Shown one piece after another: positions 8,356 through 16,342 of a stretch of 38,520 bases of DNA. Position 1 is the stretch's first letter. Every line of letters starts with the position of its first letter. The stretch comes from CAYJAY01 sp964368445 (GTDB taxonomy: Bacteria > Bacillota > Clostridia > Oscillospirales > Ruminococcaceae). The notes under the pieces were generated by a model. The model ran no database searches. It saw only the letters and a program-made list of their open reading frames with translations, and was not told where the DNA came from. A program made the position numbers and the translations under genes. The DNA lies in the NCBI GenBank assembly GCA_964368445.1, contig CAYJAY010000024.1, positions 1 through 38,520 on the forward strand. The letters are read 5' to 3'.

Positions 8356-10173
8356 TCAAGTGTTAAAGAAATCAAAAACGGCTTTTGATGATTTTGCGCT
8401 CATTCCTTTAACGTCGGATATCTGTTCGATAGTCGCTTTAGAGAGTGCCTCGGTCGTTTTAAAAGCTTTCATCAAAAGTTTTGCCCTGGTGTCGCCTATG
8501 CCCTCGATTTCGGTCAAAACCGAACGCAACGTCAATTTGCTGTGGCGTTTTCGTTGATACTCGACGGTGTAGTTGTGTGTTTCGTTTTGTATCGTCGAAA
8601 TCAAGTTAAATGCGCCTTTGTGCATCGAAACTTCTATTTCGCCCGCCGTGCCAACAATTCCGCGTGTTCGGTGTTTGCTGTCCTTAACAAGTCCATACAA
8701 CGGAACATCTTTAAACGCGGTGTTTTTAAGCGTTTCGGTTGCTGTTGAAAGATGGCCTTTTCCGCCGTCTAGAAAAATTACATCGGGTTTTATATTAAAC
8801 CCCGGACTTTGCGCTTCAAAACGCGCGGTTCTTCGCGCGAGCACCTCTGCCATAGAGGCATAGTCGTCAACCCCCGAAACGGTTTTGATTATAAACCTTC
8901 TAAACTCGGGCTTTCTCGCCACACCGTCTATAAACACCGACATTCCGGCTACGGATTGTTCGCCATAGTTTGATATGTCATAGCATTCGATTCGCTTTAA
9001 AAGCTCTTTTTTTCCGAGAAGGTTGGACAACTCGCCAAGACGAGCTTCAACCTTTGTTTTTCGCCCGAAATCTATCTTGATAAGTTCTGCGGCGTTTTTA
9101 TATGCCATGTCGACGAGCTGTTTGTATTCACCTTTTTGAGGTATTAATATTGGTACATTTCGTTTTAACTTGTCCGAAACAAACCTTTCCAAGACTTCTT
9201 TCGATTCAAAATCGGCGTCACAATAGACCTTTTTTGGAACTTCGCGGTCGATGTAGTAATGAGATAAAAACTCGTCGCGAACCGCCTTAGTGTCCTGTGT
9301 GTCATAATATATAGTCTCGTCTTTTCCAACGAGTTTTCCCTCGCTGAACCTCAAGACCGACGCCGAGACCGCTTGCTCGTTTCCGGCAAAAGCAAAGACG
9401 TCAAATTGTTCGTTTTCGTTGCTTCGTATAACTTTTTGTTTTTGCTCCATTCGTTTTATAGAAGCTATGATATCTCTTGTTTTTGCGGCTTTTTCAAACT
9501 CTAGTCTTTCGCTTTGCCCCGTCATTTCGTCGGTTAGCTTTTTCACAACCTCGCTCGTCCCTTTTGTTATCAAAGAAACCGCGTCTTCAATTTTTTTATT
9601 GTAGTCTTGTTTTGAAATTCGACCTTCACATACGGCGGAACATCGTCCGATATGTGCGTTTAAACATGCCCTGCCTTTTCCTATTTCTTTTGGAAAACTC
9701 TTTTTACAGGTGGGGATTCCAAAAGCTATCGTTGCGGTTTCAACCAACTGTCTTAAACCGAACGCGTTTATAAAAGGTCCAATATACCGCGCACCGTCGT
9801 CGTTTTTTTGAAATTCGGTCGTTATCTTTGGATATTGTTCATTTGAAACTTTAATATATGAAAATCCTTTGTCATCTTTTAAGAGTATATTATATTTTGG
9901 TGAGTGCTGCTTGATTAAAGAACACTCAAGCATAAGCGCTTCAAATTCGCTGTCGGTTACTATGAAATCAAATTCAAACACCGAGGATACCATTCTGGTG
10001 GTTTTAAGGTCGTGCAACGCTCCACTTCTAAAATAACTAACCACACGGTTTTTAAGCTGCTTTGCTTTGCCGATATAGATGATCTCGCCCGATTTGTTGC
10101 GCATTATATAAACGCCCGGCTTAAGTGGAAGAGCGTTTGCTTTGTCTCTTAATTTTAATATAGTGTCGTGCAA
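8356..10173 (-). CDS. uvrC: excinuclease ABC subunit UvrC
   Basis: Dual-incision nuclease of nucleotide excision repair, recruited by UvrB. The 605-aa protein has the N-terminal GIY-YIG nuclease (GVYIMRNKSGEIIYIGKAK, residues about 20-40), a UVR motif that binds UvrB (EMTGQSERLEFEKAAKTRD, about 205-225), a central Cys cluster (CKKS...CLNAHIGRCSAVC), an RNase H-like nuclease domain (ECYDISNYGEQSVAGMSVF, IFLDGGKGHL) and C-terminal helix-hairpin-helix repeats (IEGIGDTRAKLLMKAF, VKGMSAKSS). The start is TTG with GGAGA 8 nt before it. A consensus promoter upstream would give a very short leader. It is the first gene of the operon that runs through yebC. Confidence 0.98.
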   Translation of the reverse strand: MHDTILKLRDKANALPLKPGVYIMRNKSGEIIYIGKAKQLKNRVVSYFRSGALHDLKTTRMVSSVFEFDFIVTDSEFEALMLECSLIKQHSPKYNILLKDDKGFSYIKVSNEQYPKITTEFQKNDDGARYIGPFINAFGLRQLVETATIAFGIPTCKKSFPKEIGKGRACLNAHIGRCSAVCEGRISKQDYNKKIEDAVSLITKGTSEVVKKLTDEMTGQSERLEFEKAAKTRDIIASIKRMEQKQKVIRSNENEQFDVFAFAGNEQAVSASVLRFSEGKLVGKDETIYYDTQDTKAVRDEFLSHYYIDREVPKKVYCDADFESKEVLERFVSDKLKRNVPILIPQKGEYKQLVDMAYKNAAELIKIDFGRKTKVEARLGELSNLLGKKELLKRIECYDISNYGEQSVAGMSVFIDGVARKPEFRRFIIKTVSGVDDYASMAEVLARRTARFEAQSPGFNIKPDVIFLDGGKGHLSTATETLKNTAFKDVPLYGLVKDSKHRTRGIVGTAGEIEVSMHKGAFNLISTIQNETHNYTVEYQRKRHSKLTLRSVLTEIEGIGDTRAKLLMKAFKTTEALSKATIEQISDVKGMSAKSSKAVFDFFNT

Positions 10174-10190
10174 ATTTTATTCTCCGAAAA

Positions 10191-10219
10191 TTTATATTCT
10201 CGCTTTTAATCTGTGTCAA
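10191..10219 (-). promoter_or_regulatory. promoter of uvrC operon
   Basis: On the minus strand TTGACA (10214-10219), a 17-bp spacer and TATAAA (10191-10196) form a near-consensus sigma-A promoter. The expected transcription start, about 10184-10186, would fall at the GGAGA ribosome binding site of uvrC, giving a leader of only about a dozen nucleotides. Confidence 0.65.
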
Positions 10220-10248
10220 GTTTGTGTGAAATATGTGTTTTGAAAGTT

Positions 10249-10281
10249 AAAAAAATGCCGCCCATTAAAAAATGAGCGGCA
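10249..10281 (-). terminator. terminator of HPr gene
   Basis: TGCCGC pairs with GCGGCA, and CATT with AATG inside, closing an AAAA loop. On the minus strand the stem is followed by a run of seven T. This separates the HPr gene from uvrC. Confidence 0.8.
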
Positions 10282-10318
10282 ACGATTCGCCTTATACCAA
10301 TTTGTTGTTAAATCGATA

Positions 10319-10582
10319 CTATTCGTTAAAGCCCGAGCTAATAAGCTTAACAAGACCTTCAACCGCCTGTTGCTCGTCTGAGCCATCAGCAATTATACGA
10401 ATTGATGTTCCACCGACTATTCCAAGTGAAAGAACACCAAGAAGACTTTTTGCATTAACACGGCGCTCTTCTTTTTCAACCCAGATCGACGATTTATACT
10501 CGTTTGCTTTCTGGATAAAAAAGGTTGCCGGACGTGCGTGGAGACCGACTTTGTTTTCTACTAAAACATCTTTTACAAACAT
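10319..10582 (-). CDS. ptsH: HPr family phosphocarrier protein
   Basis: Small (87 aa) cytoplasmic phosphocarrier of the PEP-sugar phosphotransferase system. The catalytic histidine lies in GLHARPA (residue 15 by eye), and the regulatory serine target of HPr kinase lies in NAKSLLGVLSLG. Having both residues marks it as HPr rather than Crh, which lacks the histidine. AAAAGGATGCA upstream of the ATG is the ribosome binding site. It is transcribed alone and ends in its own terminator; no other PTS gene is in the window, so it could equally serve regulation of carbon metabolism as sugar uptake. Confidence 0.93.
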   Translation of the reverse strand: MFVKDVLVENKVGLHARPATFFIQKANEYKSSIWVEKEERRVNAKSLLGVLSLGIVGGTSIRIIADGSDEQQAVEGLVKLISSGFNE

Positions 10583-10659
10583 TTCTACTGCATCCTTTTA
10601 AATTATACGAAAATTAAACCTAAGCGTATATAAGACATATATGCTTGCATTAATAATAA

Positions 10660-10677
10660 TATATTATTATGTTTATT
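10660..10677. repeat. AT-only palindrome
   Basis: An 18-bp perfect palindrome of A and T (ATAATAATATATTATTAT) between the HPr and DUF554 genes. It may contribute to ending the DUF554 transcript, but AT palindromes arise easily by chance in such sequence. Confidence 0.3.
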
Positions 10678-10764
10678 ACAAGTAAAATAATATAAATTAT
10701 ATAAATTTGTTAAAACGTGAAGATTAAGCGGTTTTTTGGTGTACTAAATTGTGCAACATTTACA

Positions 10765-11475
10765 CTAAATAAAAAATGTTTTTAACAAATTATACACAAT
10801 TGGAACCAATAGCGCCGGAAGCACATTGGCGGTTTTAAACTTGAAGTTAAGCGCAAAGTTTAACCCGATACACATAACTATTGCATAGCCGACCATGCAA
10901 ACCTCGTTGATGGCAGACATCGGAACGTCGCTCATTACTCCGGCGAAAAGAGCTACCGCTCCTTGTACAATAAAAACAGGTATAGCCGAGGCTATTACGC
11001 CAAAACCAAGCGTTGCGGCGAGCAGGAGCGCCATAATTCCGTCGATTATCGATTTAACCGAAAGAAGCGTCATGTCGCCGCGCAAAACCTCGTCCATAGG
11101 CCCCAAAATTGCCAACGCGCCAACCGCAAACACAAGCGCAGAGGACACGAACCCCTCGCTAAAACCTTCAATCTTTAATATGCCTTCGATTTTTTTTGCG
11201 CCGTTGTTAAGTTTGTCGTCTATCTTTAAAAGTTCTCCGATTATGACCCCTATAATTAAGCTGATTATAAGCAACAGTTCTCCGCTTGTGACTATAGAAC
11301 CATCCACCACTGTAAGCGTTATCTTGAAAAATCCCATGAGAGCTATCAGCAACACGGAAAGACCTTGAACCTTGAAAAGTGGTTGTTCGATTTCTTTTGG
11401 AATAAATCTTTTAATTAAAAGGCCAAGTGCTCCGCCGACAATAATTGCGACGGCATTTATCGTTGTTCCTATCAT
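10765..11475 (-). CDS. DUF554 family membrane protein
   Basis: A 236-aa integral membrane protein of the DUF554 (YdfK/YqgA-like) family, recognised from its start MIGTTINAVAIIVGGALGLLI and the acidic EGFVSSALVFAVGALAILGPMDE segment. About seven hydrophobic helices are visible. The function of the family is not established. The start codon overlaps the trmD stop by 4 nt (ATGA), so it is a translationally coupled last gene of the ffh-trmD operon, in the place where rplS is common in related bacteria. Confidence 0.88.
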   Translation of the reverse strand: MIGTTINAVAIIVGGALGLLIKRFIPKEIEQPLFKVQGLSVLLIALMGFFKITLTVVDGSIVTSGELLLIISLIIGVIIGELLKIDDKLNNGAKKIEGILKIEGFSEGFVSSALVFAVGALAILGPMDEVLRGDMTLLSVKSIIDGIMALLLAATLGFGVIASAIPVFIVQGAVALFAGVMSDVPMSAINEVCMVGYAIVMCIGLNFALNFKFKTANVLPALLVPIVYNLLKTFFI

Positions 11476-12185
11476 TTTTTATTTTCTCCATTTAAATCAG
11501 TTATATATTTTTCATACATGTCCGGTCGCTTTTGTTTTGTTATTTCAAGCGACATTTCATGTTTCCATTTTTCTATATTTGCGTGGTGACCCGACAACAA
11601 GATTTTGGGAACAGCGCGGTCGTTCCAAATTTCGGGACGCGTGTATTGCGGGTGTTCTAACAGTCCGCCAAAATGGCTTTCTTGCTCAAACCCCACCGCC
11701 TCGGAAAGAACCCCTTCGCATTGCCGTGCAACCGCGTCTGCAATGACAAGCGCCGCAAGTTCTCCACCTGTTATGACAAAATCTCCAAGCGACAACTCTT
11801 CGTCCACAATCTCGTCCACAACACGCTGGTCGACGCCTTCGTAGTGGCCACAAAGTATCGCTATGTTTTCAAGCTTTGCAAGTTGGTTTATCTTTTGTTG
11901 GTCGACAACGTTGCCCACAGGGGTTACAAAGATAAGGTGTGGACGTTTTTCGGTCATTTTACAGATCTCTAAAAAACAATCATGTATCGGTTGGGCATTC
12001 ATTATCATTCCGTGCCCTCCGCCGTATGGGGCATCGTCTACCTGTTTTTGGCGGTTTAGGGTGTAATCCCTTATGTTGTGCGCAAAGATAGAAAGCTTTT
12101 GTTTTTCAATAGCGCGTTTTATAATGCTTTCCCCGGTGTATGCGTTAATCATGTCGGGGAACAACGTTAAAATATCAATCCTCAT
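11472..12185 (-). CDS. trmD: tRNA (guanine(37)-N1)-methyltransferase
   Basis: SPOUT-class SAM-dependent enzyme that makes m1G37 next to the anticodon and so prevents +1 frameshifting. The 237 aa and motifs (MRIDILTLFPDMI, DDAPYGGGHGMIMNAQPI, LCGHYEGVDQRV, ISLGDFVITGGELAA-like residues, PQYTRPEIW) are typical. It overlaps rimM by 11 nt and the next gene by 4 nt, which shows a tightly packed operon. Confidence 0.98.
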   Translation of the reverse strand: MRIDILTLFPDMINAYTGESIIKRAIEKQKLSIFAHNIRDYTLNRQKQVDDAPYGGGHGMIMNAQPIHDCFLEICKMTEKRPHLIFVTPVGNVVDQQKINQLAKLENIAILCGHYEGVDQRVVDEIVDEELSLGDFVITGGELAALVIADAVARQCEGVLSEAVGFEQESHFGGLLEHPQYTRPEIWNDRAVPKILLSGHHANIEKWKHEMSLEITKQKRPDMYEKYITDLNGENKK

Positions 12186-12690
12186 CCTGTAAAAGCCCCG
12201 CTATCGGTTGGATAGTAACCTCTTTTTTTTCTAAATCAATTTTTTTAATAAACTGCTTGACCGCCGGAATCATTCTTATCTCTCCGTTTGTTAAACGAAT
12301 ATAATAAAGGTCTTGTGCCGTTCCGTTGGTGACGTCTTGGACGGTTCCGATTACTTCATTTGTTTCAATATTTATGACATTCAAACCGATTAAATCATCT
12401 ATGAAATAGCTGCCTTTTTTAAGTTTTGCATCGTCACGATTAATATAGAATATCTTTCCTATGAAAGCCCTGCTTTGTTCGATGCTGTCATATCCGTCTA
12501 TCTTTGCGACAACTATGTTTTTGTGTATACGCATAGAATGTGGCTTTATGCTGTTGGTTCCGTTTGCATCAAGGTAAAGAGTTTTAAAAGAGCAGAGAAA
12601 TTCCGGCGTGTCGCAAAGGGGATATATCCTTATTTCGCCTTTAATTCCGTGCACCGTGACAACCTTTCCGACCTCTAAAAACTGTTTCAT
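12175..12690 (-). CDS. rimM: 16S rRNA processing protein RimM
   Basis: Ribosome maturation factor that binds S19 in the 30S head. The 171-aa protein has an N-terminal RimM barrel (LEVGKVVTVHGIKGEIRIYPLCD) and a C-terminal PRC-barrel (GSYFIDDLIGLNV...IGTVQDV, MIPAVKQFIKKIDLEKKEV). An AAGGAT site lies upstream of the ATG. The gap to khpA, about 200 nt, is unusually long for this operon and contains hairpins and a short repeat. Confidence 0.96.
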   Translation of the reverse strand: MKQFLEVGKVVTVHGIKGEIRIYPLCDTPEFLCSFKTLYLDANGTNSIKPHSMRIHKNIVVAKIDGYDSIEQSRAFIGKIFYINRDDAKLKKGSYFIDDLIGLNVINIETNEVIGTVQDVTNGTAQDLYYIRLTNGEIRMIPAVKQFIKKIDLEKKEVTIQPIAGLLQDED

Positions 12691-12723
12691 GTAATGTTTT
12701 ATCCTTTTTTGAATAACAATTTA

Positions 12724-12798
12724 ATCGGCGACACAAAAATGTGCCACCGATGACGTTTGGTTAAACGTCAGGGCATAAAACGGGATTGTTTTATGCCC
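12724..12798 (-). other. three consecutive hairpins between khpA and rimM
   Basis: Three inverted repeats sit side by side: ATCGG/CCGAT with inner CACA/TGTG (12724-12751); GACGTTT-GGTT-AAACGTC (12752-12769); and GGGCATAAAAC/GTTTTATGCCC with a 6-nt loop (12771-12798). None is followed by a clear T-run on the minus strand, so they look like processing or stability elements within the operon message rather than terminators. Confidence 0.55.
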
Positions 12799-12819
12799 TA
12801 ACGCTTTTGTCATTTTCTG

Positions 12820-12844
12820 CTTTGCTTTGCTTTGCTTTGTTTTG
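12820..12844. repeat. CTTTG pentanucleotide tandem repeat
   Basis: Four perfect head-to-tail copies of CTTTG (12820-12839) followed by one variant TTTTG. It is a simple-sequence repeat in the non-coding gap between khpA and rimM. Its copy number could vary between strains, but it lies outside any reading frame or recognisable promoter spacer. Confidence 0.75.
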
Positions 12845-12893
12845 AAACTAAACGCTTTTCACACAAAACAAAGATTGAAAACAAAAGAACTTT

Positions 12894-13127
12894 TTAGCCG
12901 ATCTCAACCGAAATTCTTTTGCCTTCTCTAACGGCCGCGGCACGCATTACAACTCTAATAGCTTTTGCAATTCGTCCTTGTTTGCCAATAACCCTACCCA
13001 TGTCGTCTTCTCCCACAGAAAGGCGAAAAACTATTAAGCCTTCTTCGTCGGGTTGTTCCGAGGTTACCTTAACGGCTTGTTTGTCCTCTACAAGGCCTTG
13101 TGCCAATAATAACAATAGTTGCTCCAT
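12894..13127 (-). CDS. khpA: KH-domain RNA-binding protein KhpA
   Basis: A 77-aa single type II KH domain with the GxxG-like RNA loop in VIGKQGRIAKAIRVVM. In Firmicutes KhpA pairs with KhpB/Jag and affects small-RNA binding and cell elongation. It sits between rpsP and rimM, the conserved position. The ATG at 13127 has GAAAGGAT upstream with a slightly long spacer. It was formerly named YlqC. Confidence 0.95.
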   Translation of the reverse strand: MEQLLLLLAQGLVEDKQAVKVTSEQPDEEGLIVFRLSVGEDDMGRVIGKQGRIAKAIRVVMRAAAVREGKRISVEIG

Positions 13128-13164
13128 AAGTTATAAAATCCTTTCAAAATACCATAAAACGGGA

Positions 13165-13404
13165 TTATATAACGCCGTTTTTCTTAAGAAGTGCTTTAAC
13201 TGTGTCGGTAGGTTGGGCGCCGTTAGCCATCCATTGTTTAGCTTTTTCGCCGTCAACCTTAACTATTGCCGGGTCTTTTGTGGGATCATAGTATCCGATT
13301 TCTTCGATAAAACGTCCGTCACGTGGATAACGTCCGTCGGCTACTACGATACGATAGAAAGGAGCTTTTTTTGCGCCCATTCTGCGAAGTCTGATTTTTA
13401 CCAT
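13165..13404 (-). CDS. rpsP: 30S ribosomal protein S16
   Basis: S16, a primary 30S assembly protein, recognised from MVKIRLRRMGAKKAPFYRIVVAD-type residues (positions 1-23) and GRFIEEIGYYDP. The 79-aa form is chosen by starting at the ATG at 13404, which is the universal start of S16 and has TGGAGGAC directly upstream; a longer frame to 13437 adds 11 residues that do not belong to the family. Confidence 0.97.
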   Translation of the reverse strand: MVKIRLRRMGAKKAPFYRIVVADGRYPRDGRFIEEIGYYDPTKDPAIVKVDGEKAKQWMANGAQPTDTVKALLKKNGVI

Positions 13405-13510
13405 TTTTTCTTGTCCTCCAAAATTCTTTTTTGACACACCAAATTAAACATTTTTAATTTCAATTTAGTGTTATATTCAATAAACCGTTTTACCGGAAAT
13501 AATGACTTGA

Positions 13511-14863
13511 TTAAAATTTGAATCCGCCAGGCATACCCCCGCCAAGGCTTCCCATGTCGAACCCGCCTTTGCCTTTTTTGCCTTTTCGGTTCATCTTTTT
13601 AAGCATCTTGTTTGTTTGTTCAAATTGGCGTAAAAGTCGGTTGACGTCCTCAACCCTCATTCCGCTGCCCGTCGCAATTCTGCGTTTTCTTGCGGGGTTT
13701 ATTATGTCGGGGCGTTCGCGCTCGCGTTTTGTCATCGAAAGAATAATAGCTTCGGTTTGTTTGAATTTTTGCTCGTCCAAAGCTTCTTCGGGAATGTTTG
13801 CGCCGCCCGGCATCATAGCCATGACCTGTTTTAGAGAACCCATGTTTCGGAGTTGTTGGAACTGATCTAAAAGATCGTTCATGTCAAAACCTTTTTTGAG
13901 CTTTTTCTCCATCTCAAGGGCTTTTTTCTCGTCAAAATTTTGTTCGGCTTTTTCGATAAGAGTTAACATATCTCCCATGCCGAGTATTCTCGAAGCCATT
14001 CTTTCAGGGTGGAAAACTTCGAGGTCGCCAATCTTTTCGCCGATACCGGCAAACTTTATCGGTTTGCCCGTAACCGCCAACACCGAAAGCGCCGCTCCGC
14101 CTCGCGTATCACCGTCTAGCTTTGTGATGATAACCCCGTCAACGCCTATTTCTTTATCGAAACTTTCCGCAACGTTGACGGCATCCTGTCCTGTCATAGA
14201 GTCTACGACAAGTAGGGTTTCGTCGACATTTGCAGCGGATTTAACGTTTTTAAGCTCTTTCATTAGTGTTTCGTCGATGTGTAGACGGCCGGCGGTATCG
14301 ACGATTACGATGTCATGTCCATAATCTTTCGCAAATTTAATGCCATTTTTAACAATCTTTACTGGGTCGCCCTGTCCTTCTTCGTGCACAACTGCTCCGG
14401 CGGCTTCGCCGACTATCTTAAGTTGGTCGATAGCGGCGGGTCGATAGACGTCACACGCTATGAGAAGCGGGCGTCTTCCTTTGTCGCGATAGAACTTTGC
14501 AAGTTTTGCGGCGTGGGTTGTTTTACCCGAACCTTGAAGACCACACATCATTATGACGGTCGAACCTTTGGAATTAAGCTTTATCTCGCGCGAACCGCTT
14601 CCCATAAGCTCGGTTAGCTCGTTGTTGACTATCTTTATAACCTGTTGAGCAGGGGTTAAACTTTCAAGAACCTCTTTGCCAAGTGATTTTTCTGCGACTT
14701 TGTCCGCAAAGTCTTTTGCGACTTTATAGTTTACGTCAGCCTCAAGAAGCGCCATGCGAACTTCACGCATGACGAGACGAATGTCACCCTCAGAAAGCTT
14801 TCCGCGTTGTTTAAGCTTTCCGAAAATTCCGTTTAATCTAGTTGTTAAACCTTCAAATGCCAA
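13511..14863 (-). CDS. ffh: signal recognition particle GTPase Ffh
   Basis: SRP54 homologue that binds signal sequences and 4.5S/6S-type SRP RNA and targets ribosomes to FtsY. The 450-aa protein has the N domain (residues 1-90), the GTPase G domain with G1 GLQGSGKTTHAAKL near 107, DTAGRLH, TKLDGDTRGGAALS, and the methionine-rich M domain in the C-terminal third (QLRNMGSLKQVMAMMPGG). The tail has the GGMPGG repeat common in Firmicutes. It lies directly after ylxM, whose product is thought to act on SRP. Confidence 0.98.
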   Translation of the reverse strand: MAFEGLTTRLNGIFGKLKQRGKLSEGDIRLVMREVRMALLEADVNYKVAKDFADKVAEKSLGKEVLESLTPAQQVIKIVNNELTELMGSGSREIKLNSKGSTVIMMCGLQGSGKTTHAAKLAKFYRDKGRRPLLIACDVYRPAAIDQLKIVGEAAGAVVHEEGQGDPVKIVKNGIKFAKDYGHDIVIVDTAGRLHIDETLMKELKNVKSAANVDETLLVVDSMTGQDAVNVAESFDKEIGVDGVIITKLDGDTRGGAALSVLAVTGKPIKFAGIGEKIGDLEVFHPERMASRILGMGDMLTLIEKAEQNFDEKKALEMEKKLKKGFDMNDLLDQFQQLRNMGSLKQVMAMMPGGANIPEEALDEQKFKQTEAIILSMTKRERERPDIINPARKRRIATGSGMRVEDVNRLLRQFEQTNKMLKKMNRKGKKGKGGFDMGSLGGGMPGGFKF

Positions 14864-14898
14864 TGTTTTATGTCTTCTTTCTGTTTAAATTAAAATAA

Positions 14899-15261
14899 CT
14901 AAGGCAAAAGTGTAGTAAGCCTTCGCTTTATAAGATCTATATTATTTTTAACTTCATCCGGTAAAAACCGAAGGGTGTTGATGTTTTCGATTGAATCAAC
15001 CGTTTTCAACACAGTTCCGACTTGGGTGTTGACGTTTGTGATATATTCTCCAAAATGTAGTTTTTCCTCGGTGTTGAGAATTATGTCCTCTGCGCGTTTA
15101 ATCGAATCGCGAACACCTTGTCTTGAAATTTTGCTTATCGCCGCAATCTCTGCCAACGACAGGTCTTCGTAATAATAAAGTTCGACAACCTCGCGTTGTT
15201 TCTCGGTTAATAGCGGAGCGTATATATCGATTAAAAATGAAAATTCCATTTTTTTCGGCAT
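14899..15261 (-). CDS. ylxM: YlxM/p13-like HTH protein of the SRP operon
   Basis: A 120-aa protein with a sigma-70 region 4-type helix-turn-helix (LTEKQREVVELYYYEDLSLA, then EIAAISKISRQGVRDSIKRA), the signature of the UPF0122/YlxM family, which is found beside ffh and has been reported to stimulate SRP GTPase activity. The ATG at 15261 (MPKKMEF) is preferred over 15282 because GGAGGG lies 6 nt upstream. It opens the operon and has a strong promoter. The C-terminal half is less conserved and longer than in many homologues. Confidence 0.92.
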   Translation of the reverse strand: MPKKMEFSFLIDIYAPLLTEKQREVVELYYYEDLSLAEIAAISKISRQGVRDSIKRAEDIILNTEEKLHFGEYITNVNTQVGTVLKTVDSIENINTLRFLPDEVKNNIDLIKRRLTTLLP

Positions 15262-15315
15262 GTCAAACCCTCCGAAGCTCAAGATGTGTAAAGGGAAAAT
15301 ACTTTACAAGTCAAA

Positions 15316-15344
15316 ATTATACTTGATAGTGATTTAAAAGTCAA
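15316..15344 (-). promoter_or_regulatory. promoter of ylxM-ffh-trmD operon
   Basis: On the minus strand TTGACT (15339-15344), 17-bp spacer, TATAAT (15316-15321). A second TTGACT follows within the same stretch. This is the best promoter upstream of the whole translation operon. Confidence 0.75.
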
Positions 15345-15356
15345 TAGTAAAAACGC

Positions 15357-15384
15357 AAAAAAACCGCCGTTTGGCGGTTTTTTT
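15357..15384 (-). terminator. bidirectional terminator
   Basis: AAACCGCC-GTTT-GGCGGTTT with long A and T runs on both sides. It lies just after the stop of the secreted-protein gene, so it most likely ends that transcript and insulates the ylxM promoter from it. Confidence 0.88.
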
Positions 15385-15399
15385 GTAAAACAATATAAA

Positions 15400-16143
15400 T
15401 TAATATGTTTTTGTAAACTTGGTAAACGCGTAACCATCACTAAAGATAAGGTGAATTAGATATTCTTCATATCGATTAAGCGAGTTTACATACCAACTGT
15501 CGAGCGTAACGGTGACCGTTCCGTCTGAGGCTTCTTTTTTGGTGTAATATGTTGAGGGGATTGCGTAACCATGTATCCAAACGCCACTAAATTTGTCGTA
15601 ATCTCCGTTTGACGTGAACACAGCGCCGGTAGAACTCGTGATGTTACGAGTTGGCATTCCGTCTCCGATAGAGTACAAATTGTCGTTCATCGTTGGGGGA
15701 GGCACAGGCGCAGGGGCAGGAACAGGAATACCTGTTCCCCAATCGTCGGGATATTCGGGGGTTGGGGTTCCGGGAACAGTTACATAAATCGTGAAGTCAT
15801 ATTCCGCAACGTTGTTTGAATAGGTACAGTTGTATCCCGCACTTGTTGTCGGAGTTATAGTAACACTTGTTGTTTTATGGTTTGTTCCAAAACTGGAGTT
15901 AAACGACCCGGGATTGGTCGATTCCCATGATATACTGCTGTCGTTTGCCATATACAGCGGCAAAGTCAAGTTAACTTCAAGCTTGTCACCTTTCTCGACG
16001 GTGTATACCTTCGAGCCGTCTCCCGTTATAGACAACGAAGAAGTTGTAGTTTCAGCGTAGGTGCTAGGCAAAGCCAACACTAATAATAAAGTCAAAAATA
16101 ACGATATTGAAATGCTTAATTTGAAAATTGAAACTCTACTCAT
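15400..16143 (-). CDS. secreted protein of unknown function
   Basis: A 247-aa protein I do not recognise. A classical signal peptide covers residues 1-30 (SISISLFLTLLLVLALPSTYA, cleavage expected after TYA). The mature protein begins with a Thr/Ser-rich segment and a beta-rich domain of about 90 residues that looks like an Ig-like or cadherin-like fold, followed by a proline-alanine linker (PVPAPAPVPPP, about residues 137-150) and a second domain of about 90 residues rich in Tyr, Ser and Gly. There is no LPXTG motif, lipobox or membrane anchor, so it is probably released or held non-covalently at the cell surface. CAAGCAAGGAGG forms a strong ribosome binding site. It has its own promoter, a palindrome in the leader and its own terminator. 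Confidence 0.85.
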   Translation of the reverse strand: MSRVSIFKLSISISLFLTLLLVLALPSTYAETTTSSLSITGDGSKVYTVEKGDKLEVNLTLPLYMANDSSISWESTNPGSFNSSFGTNHKTTSVTITPTTSAGYNCTYSNNVAEYDFTIYVTVPGTPTPEYPDDWGTGIPVPAPAPVPPPTMNDNLYSIGDGMPTRNITSSTGAVFTSNGDYDKFSGVWIHGYAIPSTYYTKKEASDGTVTVTLDSWYVNSLNRYEEYLIHLIFSDGYAFTKFTKTY

Positions 16144-16161
16144 TTGAACCTCCTTGCTTGA

Positions 16162-16182
16162 AAAAACACACGGTGTGTTTTT
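16162..16182. promoter_or_regulatory. palindrome in leader of the secreted-protein gene
   Basis: AAAAACACAC-G-GTGTGTTTTT is a perfect 10-1-10 inverted repeat, placed about 10-30 nt after the expected transcription start and just before the ribosome binding site. A one-base loop makes an RNA hairpin unlikely to form fully; a protein operator is the simpler reading. Confidence 0.5.
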
Positions 16183-16196
16183 ATGCTAGTTTGATT

Positions 16197-16226
16197 ATTA
16201 TACAATAGATTCGTGAAACAAGTCAA
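16197..16226 (-). promoter_or_regulatory. promoter of the secreted-protein gene
   Basis: On the minus strand TTGACT (16221-16226), 18-bp spacer, TATAAT (16197-16202). Confidence 0.7.
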
Positions 16227-16269
16227 ACCGATTGACAAATTAAACCAAATTAAAAGAGGCAAAATGACC

Positions 16270-16304
16270 AAAAATTTTGATACAATATATTGTGTAAATT
16301 TTCT
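16270..16304 (-). terminator. possible weak terminator after ansA
   Basis: AAAATTT and AAATTTT flank an inner ACAATATATTGT palindrome, with TTTTGGTC following on the minus strand. The stem is all A-T near its ends, so termination would be weak. Confidence 0.3.
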
Positions 16305-16342
16305 TTATACATCGCAGATTTCAACAAAATATCAATTATCTA

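Noticed and set aside
10895..11368. 157-codon open frame on the plus strand opposite the DUF554 gene
   Set aside because: Low-complexity translation with no domain, opposite a clear membrane-protein gene.
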